From positions 248,001 through 312,000 of the forward strand of contig CAVONI010000011.1 of the NCBI GenBank assembly GCA_963697285.1: a stretch of 64,000 nucleotides of DNA. The letters are read 5' to 3'. The position numbers were made by a program, and so were the translations under genes. The notes below the pieces were generated by a model. That model was not told the DNA's origin. It searched no databases and saw only the letters and a list, made by a program, of their open reading frames with translations. This stretch comes from JAEUQQ01 sp963697285 (GTDB lineage Bacteria > Acidobacteriota > Vicinamibacteria > Vicinamibacterales > JAFNAJ01). This document shows, in pieces, positions 1-7,866 of the stretch. How positions within the stretch are numbered: position 1 is the stretch's first letter; each line of letters opens with the position of its first letter.

Positions 1-1
1 G

Positions 2-2014
2 GCGTTTGCCGACGCGCCGTTCAGCCGCGAGGTGCAGCGTACCTGGCCGCGCGTCTCGGTGGTCGTCTGCGCCTACAACGCGTCCGACACGATCGGCGAA
101 TGCCTCGCGTCGCTCGCGACGCTGACGTACCCGGACGTCGAGACCATCGTCGTCAACGACGGCTCGAAGGATGCGACTGGCGACATCGCGCGGACGTTCG
201 CGGGCGTGCGGGTGGTCGACATCCCGAACGGTGGCCTCAGCGCGGCGCGCAACCTCGGTCTGCATCTCGCCACGGGTGAGATCGTCGCGTACACCGACGC
301 CGACGTCCGCGTCGATCGCGATTGGCTGACGCACCTCGTGCAGCCCTTCCTCAACACCGACGTCGTCGGCAGCGGCGGACCGAACGTGGTCCCTGCCGAC
401 GATCCGTGGGTGGCGCAATGCGTGGCCCGCTCGCCGGGCGGGCCGACACACGTGCTGCTCGACGACCGGACCGCCGAGCACGTGCCGGGCTGCAACATGG
501 CCTTTCGCCGCGACGCACTGCTGGCGATCGGCGGGTTCAACCCGATCTACCTGCGCGCGGGCGACGATGTCGACGTGTGCTGGCGCCTGATGGGCGCGGG
601 CGGCAAGATCGGATTTGCGCCGGCGGCCCTCGTGTGGCATCGACATCGCGCGACGCTCAAGGCGTACTGGCGTCAGCAGGTGGGATACGGCGAGGGTGAG
701 GTCTGGCTCGAGCATCAGCATCCCGACAAGTTCGCTGGCGGACACGTGCTCTGGCACGGGCGGATCTACAGTCCGCTGCCGTTCGTGCGGTCGCTCACGA
801 GCAAGCGCGTCGACACGGGCGTCTGGGGCCTGGCCGCCTTCCCGTCGGTGTATCACACGGGTGCGCAGCCCTGGTCGTACCTGCCGCACACGATGCCATG
901 GCACCTTTCGTCGGTTGCCATGCTGACCCTCGGGCTCGTGCTGCTCGGGCTCGACCGCTACGCGAGCGCGGCGTGGCTCGCGTTGCTGCTCGCGTTCCTG
1001 GGGGCGGGCACGACCGTGTGGCGCTGCATCGACCACGCACGCCGAACCGACATCGACAACGTGGCACCGCTTCCCGGTCGCGGGCGGCGCACGAGCCGCT
1101 GGATCCTCCGCACCACGATCGCGTGGCTGCACTTCGTCCAACCGATCGCGCGCATTCGCGGCCGCGTCCGCGGCTGGATGGCGCCCCCGGAGATTCCCGC
1201 CGTCGCGGCTTCGATCTCGCGTGCCACCGCCCGGCCCGTGCCGCGCGTGTCAGACGCGTGGACGGCGCTGCGCCTGCTGGCCGGAGCCAGCGCAGAGGAC
1301 CGCTACTGGAGCGAAGCCTGGATCGGCGTCGAGGGCGTGCTGCGCCACGTGCTCGATGCACTGCGCCTGGCACGCCTGACACCGCGGATCGACATCGCTG
1401 ACGGGTGGCAGCAGTCACGCGACGTCTCGCTGGCCCTCGGCCGCTGGGGCTGGTACGACCTGGCCGCCCTCGTCGAGGAACACGCCGGCGGCCGCGTGCT
1501 GGTGCGGATCCGCACCACGTTGCGCCCGACGGCCCTGACGGTGGCGCTCGCGGTGACGGCGTTCGGCGCGATCCTCACCTTGTCTACGACGACCTGGTCG
1601 CGCATGGGACCGCTGCTGGCCTTCGGGACAACGTTCGTCGCGTTCAGCGCGCTCGCCTACACGGTCTATCGATCGGCGGGCACCCTCGCTGGGTCTGCGA
1701 GGCGTCACGCGCCACGCGTTCGAATCACTCGGAGCCGACGCGCTCGACGGCTCGAAGGCGACGGTGCGATTCGCACCGGACCTGGCGGTCTGGGGTTACC
1801 TCGCGCGGTCGGCGCTCGCCAGCCTGTTCGTGGTCGGCCTTGCCATCGGGGGCACCGAACTCGTGCACGATGCCGCGGTGACCACCGCCCGCCGGCTCCA
1901 GGATCGCCAGATTGGAGCGGCCGAAGTGCCCGAGCCGCCGGCCTATCGGGCGCCAACCGTGGGCCTTGCGGTGGCGCCCAACGGCGACCTGTACCTGGCC
2001 GATGCGAACGGTGA
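2..2014 (+). CDS. Family 2 glycosyltransferase, 5'-truncated by the window edge and probably frameshifted near its 3' end
   Basis: This is an inverting GT-A glycosyltransferase, probably membrane-bound and building an exported glycan. The frame is open at the left edge, so the N-terminus is missing; the first visible start is a GTG at 32. Counted from there it shows the VSVVVCAYN strand, the nucleotide-site NDGSKD, a metal-binding TDAD near residue 88, and a GGFN plus GDDVDVCWRL acceptor region near 175-195. Hydrophobic stretches lie near residues 300-330 and 510-545. After about nucleotide 1690 the translation turns into an Arg/Pro/Gly-rich string typical of out-of-frame GC-rich DNA, while the next frame becomes sensible (residues such as HAFESLGADALDG) and leads into the NHL gene. 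One extra G in the GGG at 1691-1693 or 1678-1680 would explain this. Family assignment is firm; the true C-terminus is uncertain. Confidence 0.8.
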   Translation, partial: AFADAPFSREVQRTWPRVSVVVCAYNASDTIGECLASLATLTYPDVETIVVNDGSKDATGDIARTFAGVRVVDIPNGGLSAARNLGLHLATGEIVAYTDADVRVDRDWLTHLVQPFLNTDVVGSGGPNVVPADDPWVAQCVARSPGGPTHVLLDDRTAEHVPGCNMAFRRDALLAIGGFNPIYLRAGDDVDVCWRLMGAGGKIGFAPAALVWHRHRATLKAYWRQQVGYGEGEVWLEHQHPDKFAGGHVLWHGRIYSPLPFVRSLTSKRVDTGVWGLAAFPSVYHTGAQPWSYLPHTMPWHLSSVAMLTLGLVLLGLDRYASAAWLALLLAFLGAGTTVWRCIDHARRTDIDNVAPLPGRGRRTSRWILRTTIAWLHFVQPIARIRGRVRGWMAPPEIPAVAASISRATARPVPRVSDAWTALRLLAGASAEDRYWSEAWIGVEGVLRHVLDALRLARLTPRIDIADGWQQSRDVSLALGRWGWYDLAALVEEHAGGRVLVRIRTTLRPTALTVALAVTAFGAILTLSTTTWSRMGPLLAFGTTFVAFSALAYTVYRSAGTLAGSARRHAPRVRITRSRRARRLEGDGAIRTGPGGLGLPRAVGARQPVRGRPCHRGHRTRARCRGDHRPPAPGSPDWSGRSARAAGLSGANRGPCGGAQRRPVPGRCER

Positions 2015-2933
2015 AGCGATCCGGCGTGTCAGCGCCACCGGCGTGACGTCGACCGTGTCGGGAATGCCCATGCCCGTGTCGCGCGCGACGACGCGGCTGC
2101 CGCGTGGCGCGTCGTTCGACACACCGGGCGGCGTCGCTGTCGCCGCAAACGGCGACCTGTTCGTCGCCGATACCCAGGGCCATCGCGTCTACCGCGTCGA
2201 TCGCACCAGGGGCACAGCCGTTGTCGTCGCCGGCGACGGCACCGCGGGCTTCTCGGGCGATGGCGGCCCGGCGGCGCAGGCGAGGCTGAACCAGCCCACC
2301 GCCGTGGCAGTCGATCCGAAAGGGAATCTCCTGATCACCGACGCCGCAAACCATCGCGTGCGATCCGTGGACGTGCGCAGCGGACGGATGTCGACCTTCG
2401 CCGGCGACGGCACGATCGCCGACTCGCCGGACGTCGGCGACGAAGGCCTGGCGACCCTCGCGCGCCTCGCCTGGCCGAGCGACCTGGCCGTGGCCCCGAA
2501 TGGCGACACGTACGTCGCCGACACTGGCCATCACCGGATTCGACGGATCGACGGCCGGACGGGCCGCATCACCACCGTTGCCGGGAACGGCGTGCCGGGA
2601 GCCGCAGGCGACGGCGGACCGGCACGGGCGGCCAACCTGTCGGCGCCGACCGGCCTCGCGCTCGTCGCGCGGAAACAACAGGTCACGCTCTACATCGCCG
2701 ACTCGTCGAACGGGCGCGTGCGCGTGGTGACGCCGGATGGCGTGATCAACACACTGGCGATTCCGACGGCGTTGACGTTCGGTGCGCCGGCGCGCCTGGC
2801 CTACCACCCCGGCGGCTGGCTCTACATCGCCGGCGACAAGCAGAACGAACTGGCGGCCGTGACCCTGGATGGCCGACCCGCCTCGCGCGCCCGCCTCCCA
2901 CGAAACAAGGTGCCCGCGCGGAGGGCGATGTGA
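1764..2933 (+). CDS. Membrane-anchored NHL-repeat protein
   Basis: The protein has one hydrophobic anchor near residues 15-30 followed by about 330 residues of NHL-type beta-propeller repeats. The recurring unit is V(A)VAPNGD-LYVADT--HRIRRID--TG-I-TVAGNG, visible at least five times. NHL propellers usually bind proteins or glycans, and this one would sit outside the membrane beside the glycosyltransferases and exporter. The GTG at 1764 is only the first start in this frame; coherent coding seems to extend upstream to about 1690. The gene may therefore be fused to the preceding glycosyltransferase once a one-base frameshift is corrected, or it may start inside that gene's end. Its stop overlaps the next start (GTGA at 2930-2933), so the two are translationally coupled. 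The exact function is unknown. Confidence 0.75.
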   Translation: MRFAPDLAVWGYLARSALASLFVVGLAIGGTELVHDAAVTTARRLQDRQIGAAEVPEPPAYRAPTVGLAVAPNGDLYLADANGEAIRRVSATGVTSTVSGMPMPVSRATTRLPRGASFDTPGGVAVAANGDLFVADTQGHRVYRVDRTRGTAVVVAGDGTAGFSGDGGPAAQARLNQPTAVAVDPKGNLLITDAANHRVRSVDVRSGRMSTFAGDGTIADSPDVGDEGLATLARLAWPSDLAVAPNGDTYVADTGHHRIRRIDGRTGRITTVAGNGVPGAAGDGGPARAANLSAPTGLALVARKQQVTLYIADSSNGRVRVVTPDGVINTLAIPTALTFGAPARLAYHPGGWLYIAGDKQNELAAVTLDGRPASRARLPRNKVPARRAM

Positions 2934-4813
2934 GCAACGGGGCGGCCGTAGATGCCCGCCCCCCGGTGCCCGCCGCAGGCCGCGAAGCGACACGGCCCCT
3001 CCTGCCGTGGACGCTGTCGTTCCTGGGGCCCTACCGCTGGCTCGTCCTGGCGTATGGGCTGCTCTCCATCGTCGAGGTCGCGCTTGGGGTGCTTGCGCCC
3101 TGGCCCCTGAAGGCCGTCGTCGACAACGCGATCGGAGGGCAAGCACTCCCGCCACGCATCGACAGCATCCTCCGCAGCCTCGCCGGCGACAGCCGGATGG
3201 GACTGGTCCTCGTCATCGTCGTCGCCGGGCTCGTCCTGCAGGTGCTCAACCAGGTCGTGTCGGCCGTGCACACGCAGGTCATGGTCGTCACCGGGCAGCG
3301 CATGGTCCTGGATCTGCGAACGCGACTGTTCGACGCCCTGCAGGCGCTGCCGCTCCGCCACCACGTGCACACGAGCACCTCCGACGCGGTGTTCCGGGTC
3401 GAGATCGACGCGTACTGCATCGACAACCTGGTGATGAAGGGGATCTTCCCCCTCGTCACGGCGATGCTGACGCTGGTGGTGATGTTCCTGGTGCTCCTGC
3501 GGCTCGACATCCAGATCGCCCTGCTGTCGCTGCTGGTGGTGCCCTTCCACTACGCCAGCCTGCGGTACTACATCAACAACCTCGCCGACCGCGCCGAGCG
3601 CGTGCAGCAACTCGAGTCGAAGGTCTACTCCCGCCTGTACGAGAGTTTCTCGGCCATCAAGCTGGTGAAGAGCTTCGTGCGCGAGGTGTTCGAGTTGGCG
3701 CGGTTCACGGCGACGGCACGCGAGGGCATGGAGGCGCGCATCCGCCTCACCTGGCAGGAGTCGGTCTTCAACGTCGTGGTGAGCGGCATCACCATCGTCG
3801 GCACGGCTGTCGTGCTGGTCGCCAGCGCCTCGGGGGTCATCAACGGCCGCCTCACGATTGGCGTCCTGCTCGTCGTCGTGGCGTACCTCCAGTCGGTGTA
3901 CGGTCCGCTCTCGGCGATCGCGCACACCACCGGATCGCTCCAGTCGTCGATCGCGAGCGCACGCCGGGTCCGCGAGATGTTCGCGCTGGCACCCGAGACC
4001 ATGGCCCACGGCGGCGTCGTGCCTGGTCGCCTCGCCGGCCACATCCGCTTCGACAACGTCGGGTTCGCGTACAGTGCCGATCGTCGCGTTCTCGACCGCG
4101 TGAGCTTCGAGGCGCACCCGGGTGAACTGGTGGCGATCGTCGGCCTGACCGGTGCCGGCAAGACGAGCCTCGTCTCGATGATCCCGCGTTTCTACGACGC
4201 CGACATGGGCAGCGTCGCCATCGACGGACGCGACGTCCGCGAGTACGACATCCACAAGTTGCGCGAGCAGATCGCGATCGTCCCCCAGGAATCGATCCTG
4301 TTCAGTGGGACCATCGCCGACAACATCCGGTACGGCCGGCTCGACGCGACCGATGCGGAGGTCGAGGCGGCGGCGCGTGCCGCGTTCGCCCACGACTTCA
4401 TCATGCGCGTGCCGGGCGGATACCAGTCAGACGTCGCCGAGTCGGGCGGCAGCCTCTCGGGCGGCGAGCGCCAGCGGCTCAGCATCGCGCGCGCCCTGCT
4501 CAAGGATGCGCCCATCATCATCCTCGACGAACCCACGTCGTCGCTCGACGCGCTGTCGGAGGAGAAGGTGTTCAGCGCGCTGAAGACGCTCCGCCAGGGA
4601 CGGACGACGCTCGTCATTGCGCACCGGCTCTCGACGATTCGCGACGCCGACCGCATCCTGGTGCTCGACGAGGGGACGCTGGTGGCGCACGGCCGTCACG
4701 AGGACCTGCTCGAGCGCAACGATCTCTACCGCCGGATGTGCGCGCGGCTGAGCGTCGGCAAGTCGCTCGACGAGACCGACACGGTCGACGAGGTCATGCG
4801 GGTCACGCGATGA
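2930..4813 (+). CDS. ABC exporter, fused permease and ATPase (MsbA-like half-transporter)
   Basis: This 627-residue half-transporter has an N-terminal six-helix exporter domain (about residues 25-320) and a C-terminal nucleotide-binding domain. Walker A GLTGAGKTS lies near residue 404, the signature LSGGERQR near 509, Walker B IIILDEP near 530 and the switch IAHRLS near 563. All ATPase motifs are intact, so it should dimerise and use ATP to flip a lipid-linked or hydrophobic product across the inner membrane. It starts with GTG overlapping the NHL gene stop and ends in an ATGA overlap with the next glycosyltransferase. The substrate is therefore probably the glycoconjugate made by the neighbours, which is inference. 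Length is normal for the family. Confidence 0.9.
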   Translation: MSNGAAVDARPPVPAAGREATRPLLPWTLSFLGPYRWLVLAYGLLSIVEVALGVLAPWPLKAVVDNAIGGQALPPRIDSILRSLAGDSRMGLVLVIVVAGLVLQVLNQVVSAVHTQVMVVTGQRMVLDLRTRLFDALQALPLRHHVHTSTSDAVFRVEIDAYCIDNLVMKGIFPLVTAMLTLVVMFLVLLRLDIQIALLSLLVVPFHYASLRYYINNLADRAERVQQLESKVYSRLYESFSAIKLVKSFVREVFELARFTATAREGMEARIRLTWQESVFNVVVSGITIVGTAVVLVASASGVINGRLTIGVLLVVVAYLQSVYGPLSAIAHTTGSLQSSIASARRVREMFALAPETMAHGGVVPGRLAGHIRFDNVGFAYSADRRVLDRVSFEAHPGELVAIVGLTGAGKTSLVSMIPRFYDADMGSVAIDGRDVREYDIHKLREQIAIVPQESILFSGTIADNIRYGRLDATDAEVEAAARAAFAHDFIMRVPGGYQSDVAESGGSLSGGERQRLSIARALLKDAPIIILDEPTSSLDALSEEKVFSALKTLRQGRTTLVIAHRLSTIRDADRILVLDEGTLVAHGRHEDLLERNDLYRRMCARLSVGKSLDETDTVDEVMRVTR

Positions 4814-5931
4814 AGATCGTCGTCGCCGGCATCATCGCGCGGTATCCCTTCGGCGGCGTGGCCTGGTGCTCGCTGATGTACCTCCTGGGACTCCGCGCCC
4901 TGGGGCACGAGGTCCACTACGTCGAAGACACGGGCGAGTGCATCTACGATCCCGTCCAGAACGCCATCAGCGAGGACCCGGCGTTCGGCCTTGCGCACAT
5001 CAACGCGACCCTGCAGCCGCACGGGCTCGACGATCGCTGGACGTTCGTCAACTTCGACGGCGCGTATCACGGACAGTCGCGCGAGCGGCTCGCGGCCTTC
5101 TGCGCCGACGCCGAACTGTTCGTCAACCTGTCGGGTGGGTCGTGGTTCTGGCGCGACGAGTACGCGCGCATCCCGCGGCGCGTCTTCATCGACAGCGACC
5201 CGGCCTTCACCCAGATCTCGCTGGCGACGCGCGAGCAGTCGCTCCGCGACTTCTTCGCGCTCTTCGACCACGTGTTCACGTTCGGCGCAAACGTCGGCCG
5301 CGAGGGGTCCGACATCCCGACCGGCGGCCTGGTGTGGCACCACACGTGGCAGCCCATCATGCTCGACGAGTGGAAGCCCGCGGGACCACCGCGCGACAAC
5401 CGGTTCACGACGGTGATGACGTGGCAGATCAAGAGCTTCGCCGAGATCGGCGGGAACAAGGACCAGGAGTTCCTGAAGGTGATCGACCTGCCGGCACGCG
5501 TGGGTGACCGTTTCACGCTGGCCGTGAACGGCCCGCACGACCTCCTGCGGTCGCGGGGATGGCAGACGGTCGATGCGATGGACGTCTCTCGCACCGCCGA
5601 GGCGTATCGCGACTTCGTGCGCGCGTCGTACGGCGAGTTCGGCGTCGCCAAGCACACCTACGTGGCGCGGCACAGCGGATGGTTCAGCGACCGCACGGCC
5701 TGCTACCTGGCCTGCGGACGCCCGGCCATCGTGCAACGCACGGGCTGGGAAGCGTACCTGCCCTCGGGGGAGGGCCTCTTCGGATTCGCGAACATGGACG
5801 ACATCGTCTCGGCCATCGACGACATCGATGCGCACTACGCGCGCCACGCGACCCGTGCACGTGAGGTCGCCGCCGCGCATTTCGACGCGCGGGTGGTGCT
5901 CTCGTCGCTTCTCGAACGGGCCATGCGATGA
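4810..5931 (+). CDS. Putative glycosyltransferase (CgeB-like / GT-B type)
   Basis: I start this 373-residue protein at ATG 4810 because it overlaps the exporter's stop as ATGA and the protein then begins MKIVVAGIIARYPFGG, a typical GT-B first strand. Further upstream in-frame codons translate to an Arg-rich string and are not used. The C-terminal half contains HSGWFSDRTACYLACGRP followed by an E-containing loop (GEGLFGFANMDDIVSAID). That pattern is usual in CgeB-like and family 1 sugar transferases, where the donor nucleotide sugar is bound. No signal peptide or membrane helix is seen, so it should act in the cytoplasm. Donor and acceptor cannot be told. It ends in an ATGA overlap with the next gene. 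Confidence 0.7.
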   Translation: MKIVVAGIIARYPFGGVAWCSLMYLLGLRALGHEVHYVEDTGECIYDPVQNAISEDPAFGLAHINATLQPHGLDDRWTFVNFDGAYHGQSRERLAAFCADAELFVNLSGGSWFWRDEYARIPRRVFIDSDPAFTQISLATREQSLRDFFALFDHVFTFGANVGREGSDIPTGGLVWHHTWQPIMLDEWKPAGPPRDNRFTTVMTWQIKSFAEIGGNKDQEFLKVIDLPARVGDRFTLAVNGPHDLLRSRGWQTVDAMDVSRTAEAYRDFVRASYGEFGVAKHTYVARHSGWFSDRTACYLACGRPAIVQRTGWEAYLPSGEGLFGFANMDDIVSAIDDIDAHYARHATRAREVAAAHFDARVVLSSLLERAMR

Positions 5932-6962
5932 GCCGGCCCTTGCGGATCGCGCACGTCGCGCCCGTGGCGATGGCCTTGCCTCCCGCCGGGTCGGGATCGG
6001 TCGAACTGATGACGTCGCTGCTGACCGAAGGCCTTGTCCGGCGCGGTCTCGACGTGACGCTCTTCGCGACCGGCAACTCGAGCACGTCCGCGAGGCTGTC
6101 GGCCCTCTACCCGCGCGGCTACGTCGAGAATCCCGACATGTGGCCGTGGGAACTGTACGAGATGCTGAACCTCGCGGCCGCGGTCGAACGCGCCGACGAG
6201 TTCGACATCATCCACTACGAGGCCGCCTACTACCCGATGTCGCTGGCGTTCGCGCGGCTGTGCCGCACCACGCTGGTGCAGACGCTGCACCACGCGCCGT
6301 CTGCCGGCGAGGTCGCGCTCTGGTCGCGGTATCCCGAGATTCCGTTCGTGGCCATCTCGAACGAACAGAAGCGCCTCCTGCAGGGCGTCACGATCGCCGG
6401 CGTGGTGCTGCACGGGATCGACACCGACAGCTTCGCCTTCGGGGCCACTCCCGATGACTACCTGCTCTTCCTGGGCCGCTTCACCGACGGCAAGGGCGTC
6501 AAGCAGGCGATCGAGATCGCGCGGGCGTCGGGCCATCGCCTCATCCTTGCCGCACCCGAAGACGACTACTACGACCAGCACGTCAGGCCCCATGTCGATG
6601 GCACCCGGGTCGTCTACGCAGGCGAGGTCGACCACGCCGGCAAGGTCGCTCTCTACGGGGGCGCTCGCGCACTGCTGTACCCGGTGCAGAGTGGCGAGCC
6701 GTTCGGGCTCGTGCTCGCCGAAGCGATGGCCTGCGGCACGCCGGTAGCCGCGCTCGACCGCGGTGCGGTGCGCGAGGTGGTCGATGACGGCGTGACCGGC
6801 GTCATCTTCGCGGATGAGCAGGCCATGGCCACAGGACTCGACCGGGTCTTCGCGCTCGATCGCCACTCGGTTCGGAAGCAGGCCGTGGCGCGCTTCGGAG
6901 TCGAGCGCATGGTCGACGAGTACATCCGGGTGTACGAGCACCTCGCGACCACGCGCCGATGA
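5928..6962 (+). CDS. Family 4 glycosyltransferase
   Basis: This 344-residue protein is a retaining GT-B glycosyltransferase. It has an N-terminal domain starting RIAHVAPVAMALPPAGSG, where the glycine-rich turn contacts the acceptor. The C-terminal domain carries LFLGRFTDGKG (donor-domain start) and the E-x7-E type site EPFGLVLAEAMACGTPV that binds the nucleotide sugar. The start ATG overlaps the preceding stop (ATGA at 5928-5931) and the stop overlaps the PIG-L gene (ATGA at 6959-6962), so it belongs to one tightly coupled operon. A GT4 enzyme followed directly by a PIG-L deacetylase recalls the pairs that make GlcN-linked thiols or lipids (GlcNAc transfer, then deacetylation). Whether this pair does that is inference. 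Confidence 0.85.
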   Translation: MSRPLRIAHVAPVAMALPPAGSGSVELMTSLLTEGLVRRGLDVTLFATGNSSTSARLSALYPRGYVENPDMWPWELYEMLNLAAAVERADEFDIIHYEAAYYPMSLAFARLCRTTLVQTLHHAPSAGEVALWSRYPEIPFVAISNEQKRLLQGVTIAGVVLHGIDTDSFAFGATPDDYLLFLGRFTDGKGVKQAIEIARASGHRLILAAPEDDYYDQHVRPHVDGTRVVYAGEVDHAGKVALYGGARALLYPVQSGEPFGLVLAEAMACGTPVAALDRGAVREVVDDGVTGVIFADEQAMATGLDRVFALDRHSVRKQAVARFGVERMVDEYIRVYEHLATTRR

Positions 6963-7756
6963 CGACTGCCCTGTCGGGCCTGCGCGTGATGGTGGTCCTG
7001 GCACACCCCGACGACGAGTCGATTGCCTGCGGCGGGACGATTGCACGGCTGGCGCGGGCGGGTGCGCACGTGCACCTGACGTGTGCGACGCGCGGCGAGG
7101 CCGGACGTGCCGGATCGGTACAGGCGCTCGACGTCGTGGAGTTGCCAGGGACCCGCGATCGTGAGCTTCGCGCCGCGTGTGCCGTGCTTGGCATCGCGAG
7201 CATTGAAGTCCTTCCCTGCCGGGATGGCGTCCTGCAGTGGCTGGACATCGACCCGCTGATCGAGGCCCTCGACATGCGCCTGCACGACCTGCGCCCCGAT
7301 GTCGTGATCACGTTCGGACGCGATGGCCTGTACTGGCACCCCGACCACATTGCCCTCGGTGAACGGGTACGAACAGCCGTGGCCCGCTGCGCGGCTGAGA
7401 TGCCGGTGACGGCGTACGCGGTCGTGATGCCTCCCGGCGCCATGGCCGACGTTGCCGCGCGCGTATCACGCTGCACGCAGGGCGTCGGGACGTCGTTCTG
7501 GGGCATTGCTCCGGAGGTCTTCGGGAAAGGGGCGCTGCCGGCCACCCGCATCGTCGACGTGGCAGAGACGCTCGACGTGAAGCTGGCTGCGCTTCGCTGC
7601 CACACCAGCCAGATCGACGACACCAACCCGTTGGCGCACCTGACGACCGAGACCGCCGCCCCCCTCGCCGAAGAACACTTCCACCTGCTCGAAACCAGCC
7701 CGCTGCACCGGTCCGCGTTCGATCTCCTGGCACGGCCGCTACGCATGCAGGATTGA
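6959..7756 (+). CDS. PIG-L family zinc N-deacetylase
   Basis: This 265-residue protein belongs to the LmbE/PIG-L family, which removes acetyl groups from N-acetylglucosaminyl compounds. The zinc and catalytic motif AHPDDE is present near residues 18-23 and the third metal-ligand region HPDHIALG near residue 125. Length is typical (230-290). There is no export signal, so it should act in the cytoplasm on the product of the neighbouring glycosyltransferases. It is the last gene of the overlapped cassette; the next gene starts 102 nt downstream behind a strong palindrome. The substrate is not determined by sequence alone: alternatives are a lipid-linked sugar, a glycosylated small molecule or a bacillithiol-like precursor. 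Confidence 0.85.
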   Translation: MTTALSGLRVMVVLAHPDDESIACGGTIARLARAGAHVHLTCATRGEAGRAGSVQALDVVELPGTRDRELRAACAVLGIASIEVLPCRDGVLQWLDIDPLIEALDMRLHDLRPDVVITFGRDGLYWHPDHIALGERVRTAVARCAAEMPVTAYAVVMPPGAMADVAARVSRCTQGVGTSFWGIAPEVFGKGALPATRIVDVAETLDVKLAALRCHTSQIDDTNPLAHLTTETAAPLAEEHFHLLETSPLHRSAFDLLARPLRMQD

Positions 7757-7841
7757 CCGCCAGCAGACGGAATTGCGCGCCGCCCCCAGGGCGCCTCGGC
7801 CAACCACCCGCGAAAACGGGCCATCCGCAGCGGAACGAAGA

Positions 7842-7866
7842 TTGAACACGGTGGTGCCGTGTTCAA
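7842..7866. promoter_or_regulatory. Perfect 10-bp inverted repeat over the start codon of the next gene
   Basis: TTGAACACGG at 7842-7851 is followed after 5 nt (tggtg) by its exact reverse complement CCGTGTTCAA at 7857-7866. The GTG start of the secreted repeat protein (7859-7861) lies inside the right arm. As DNA it could be a repressor operator; as RNA it would form a hairpin hiding the start codon. Both readings are inference. If the true start is the later GTG near 7883, the palindrome would lie wholly upstream. Confidence 0.55.
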
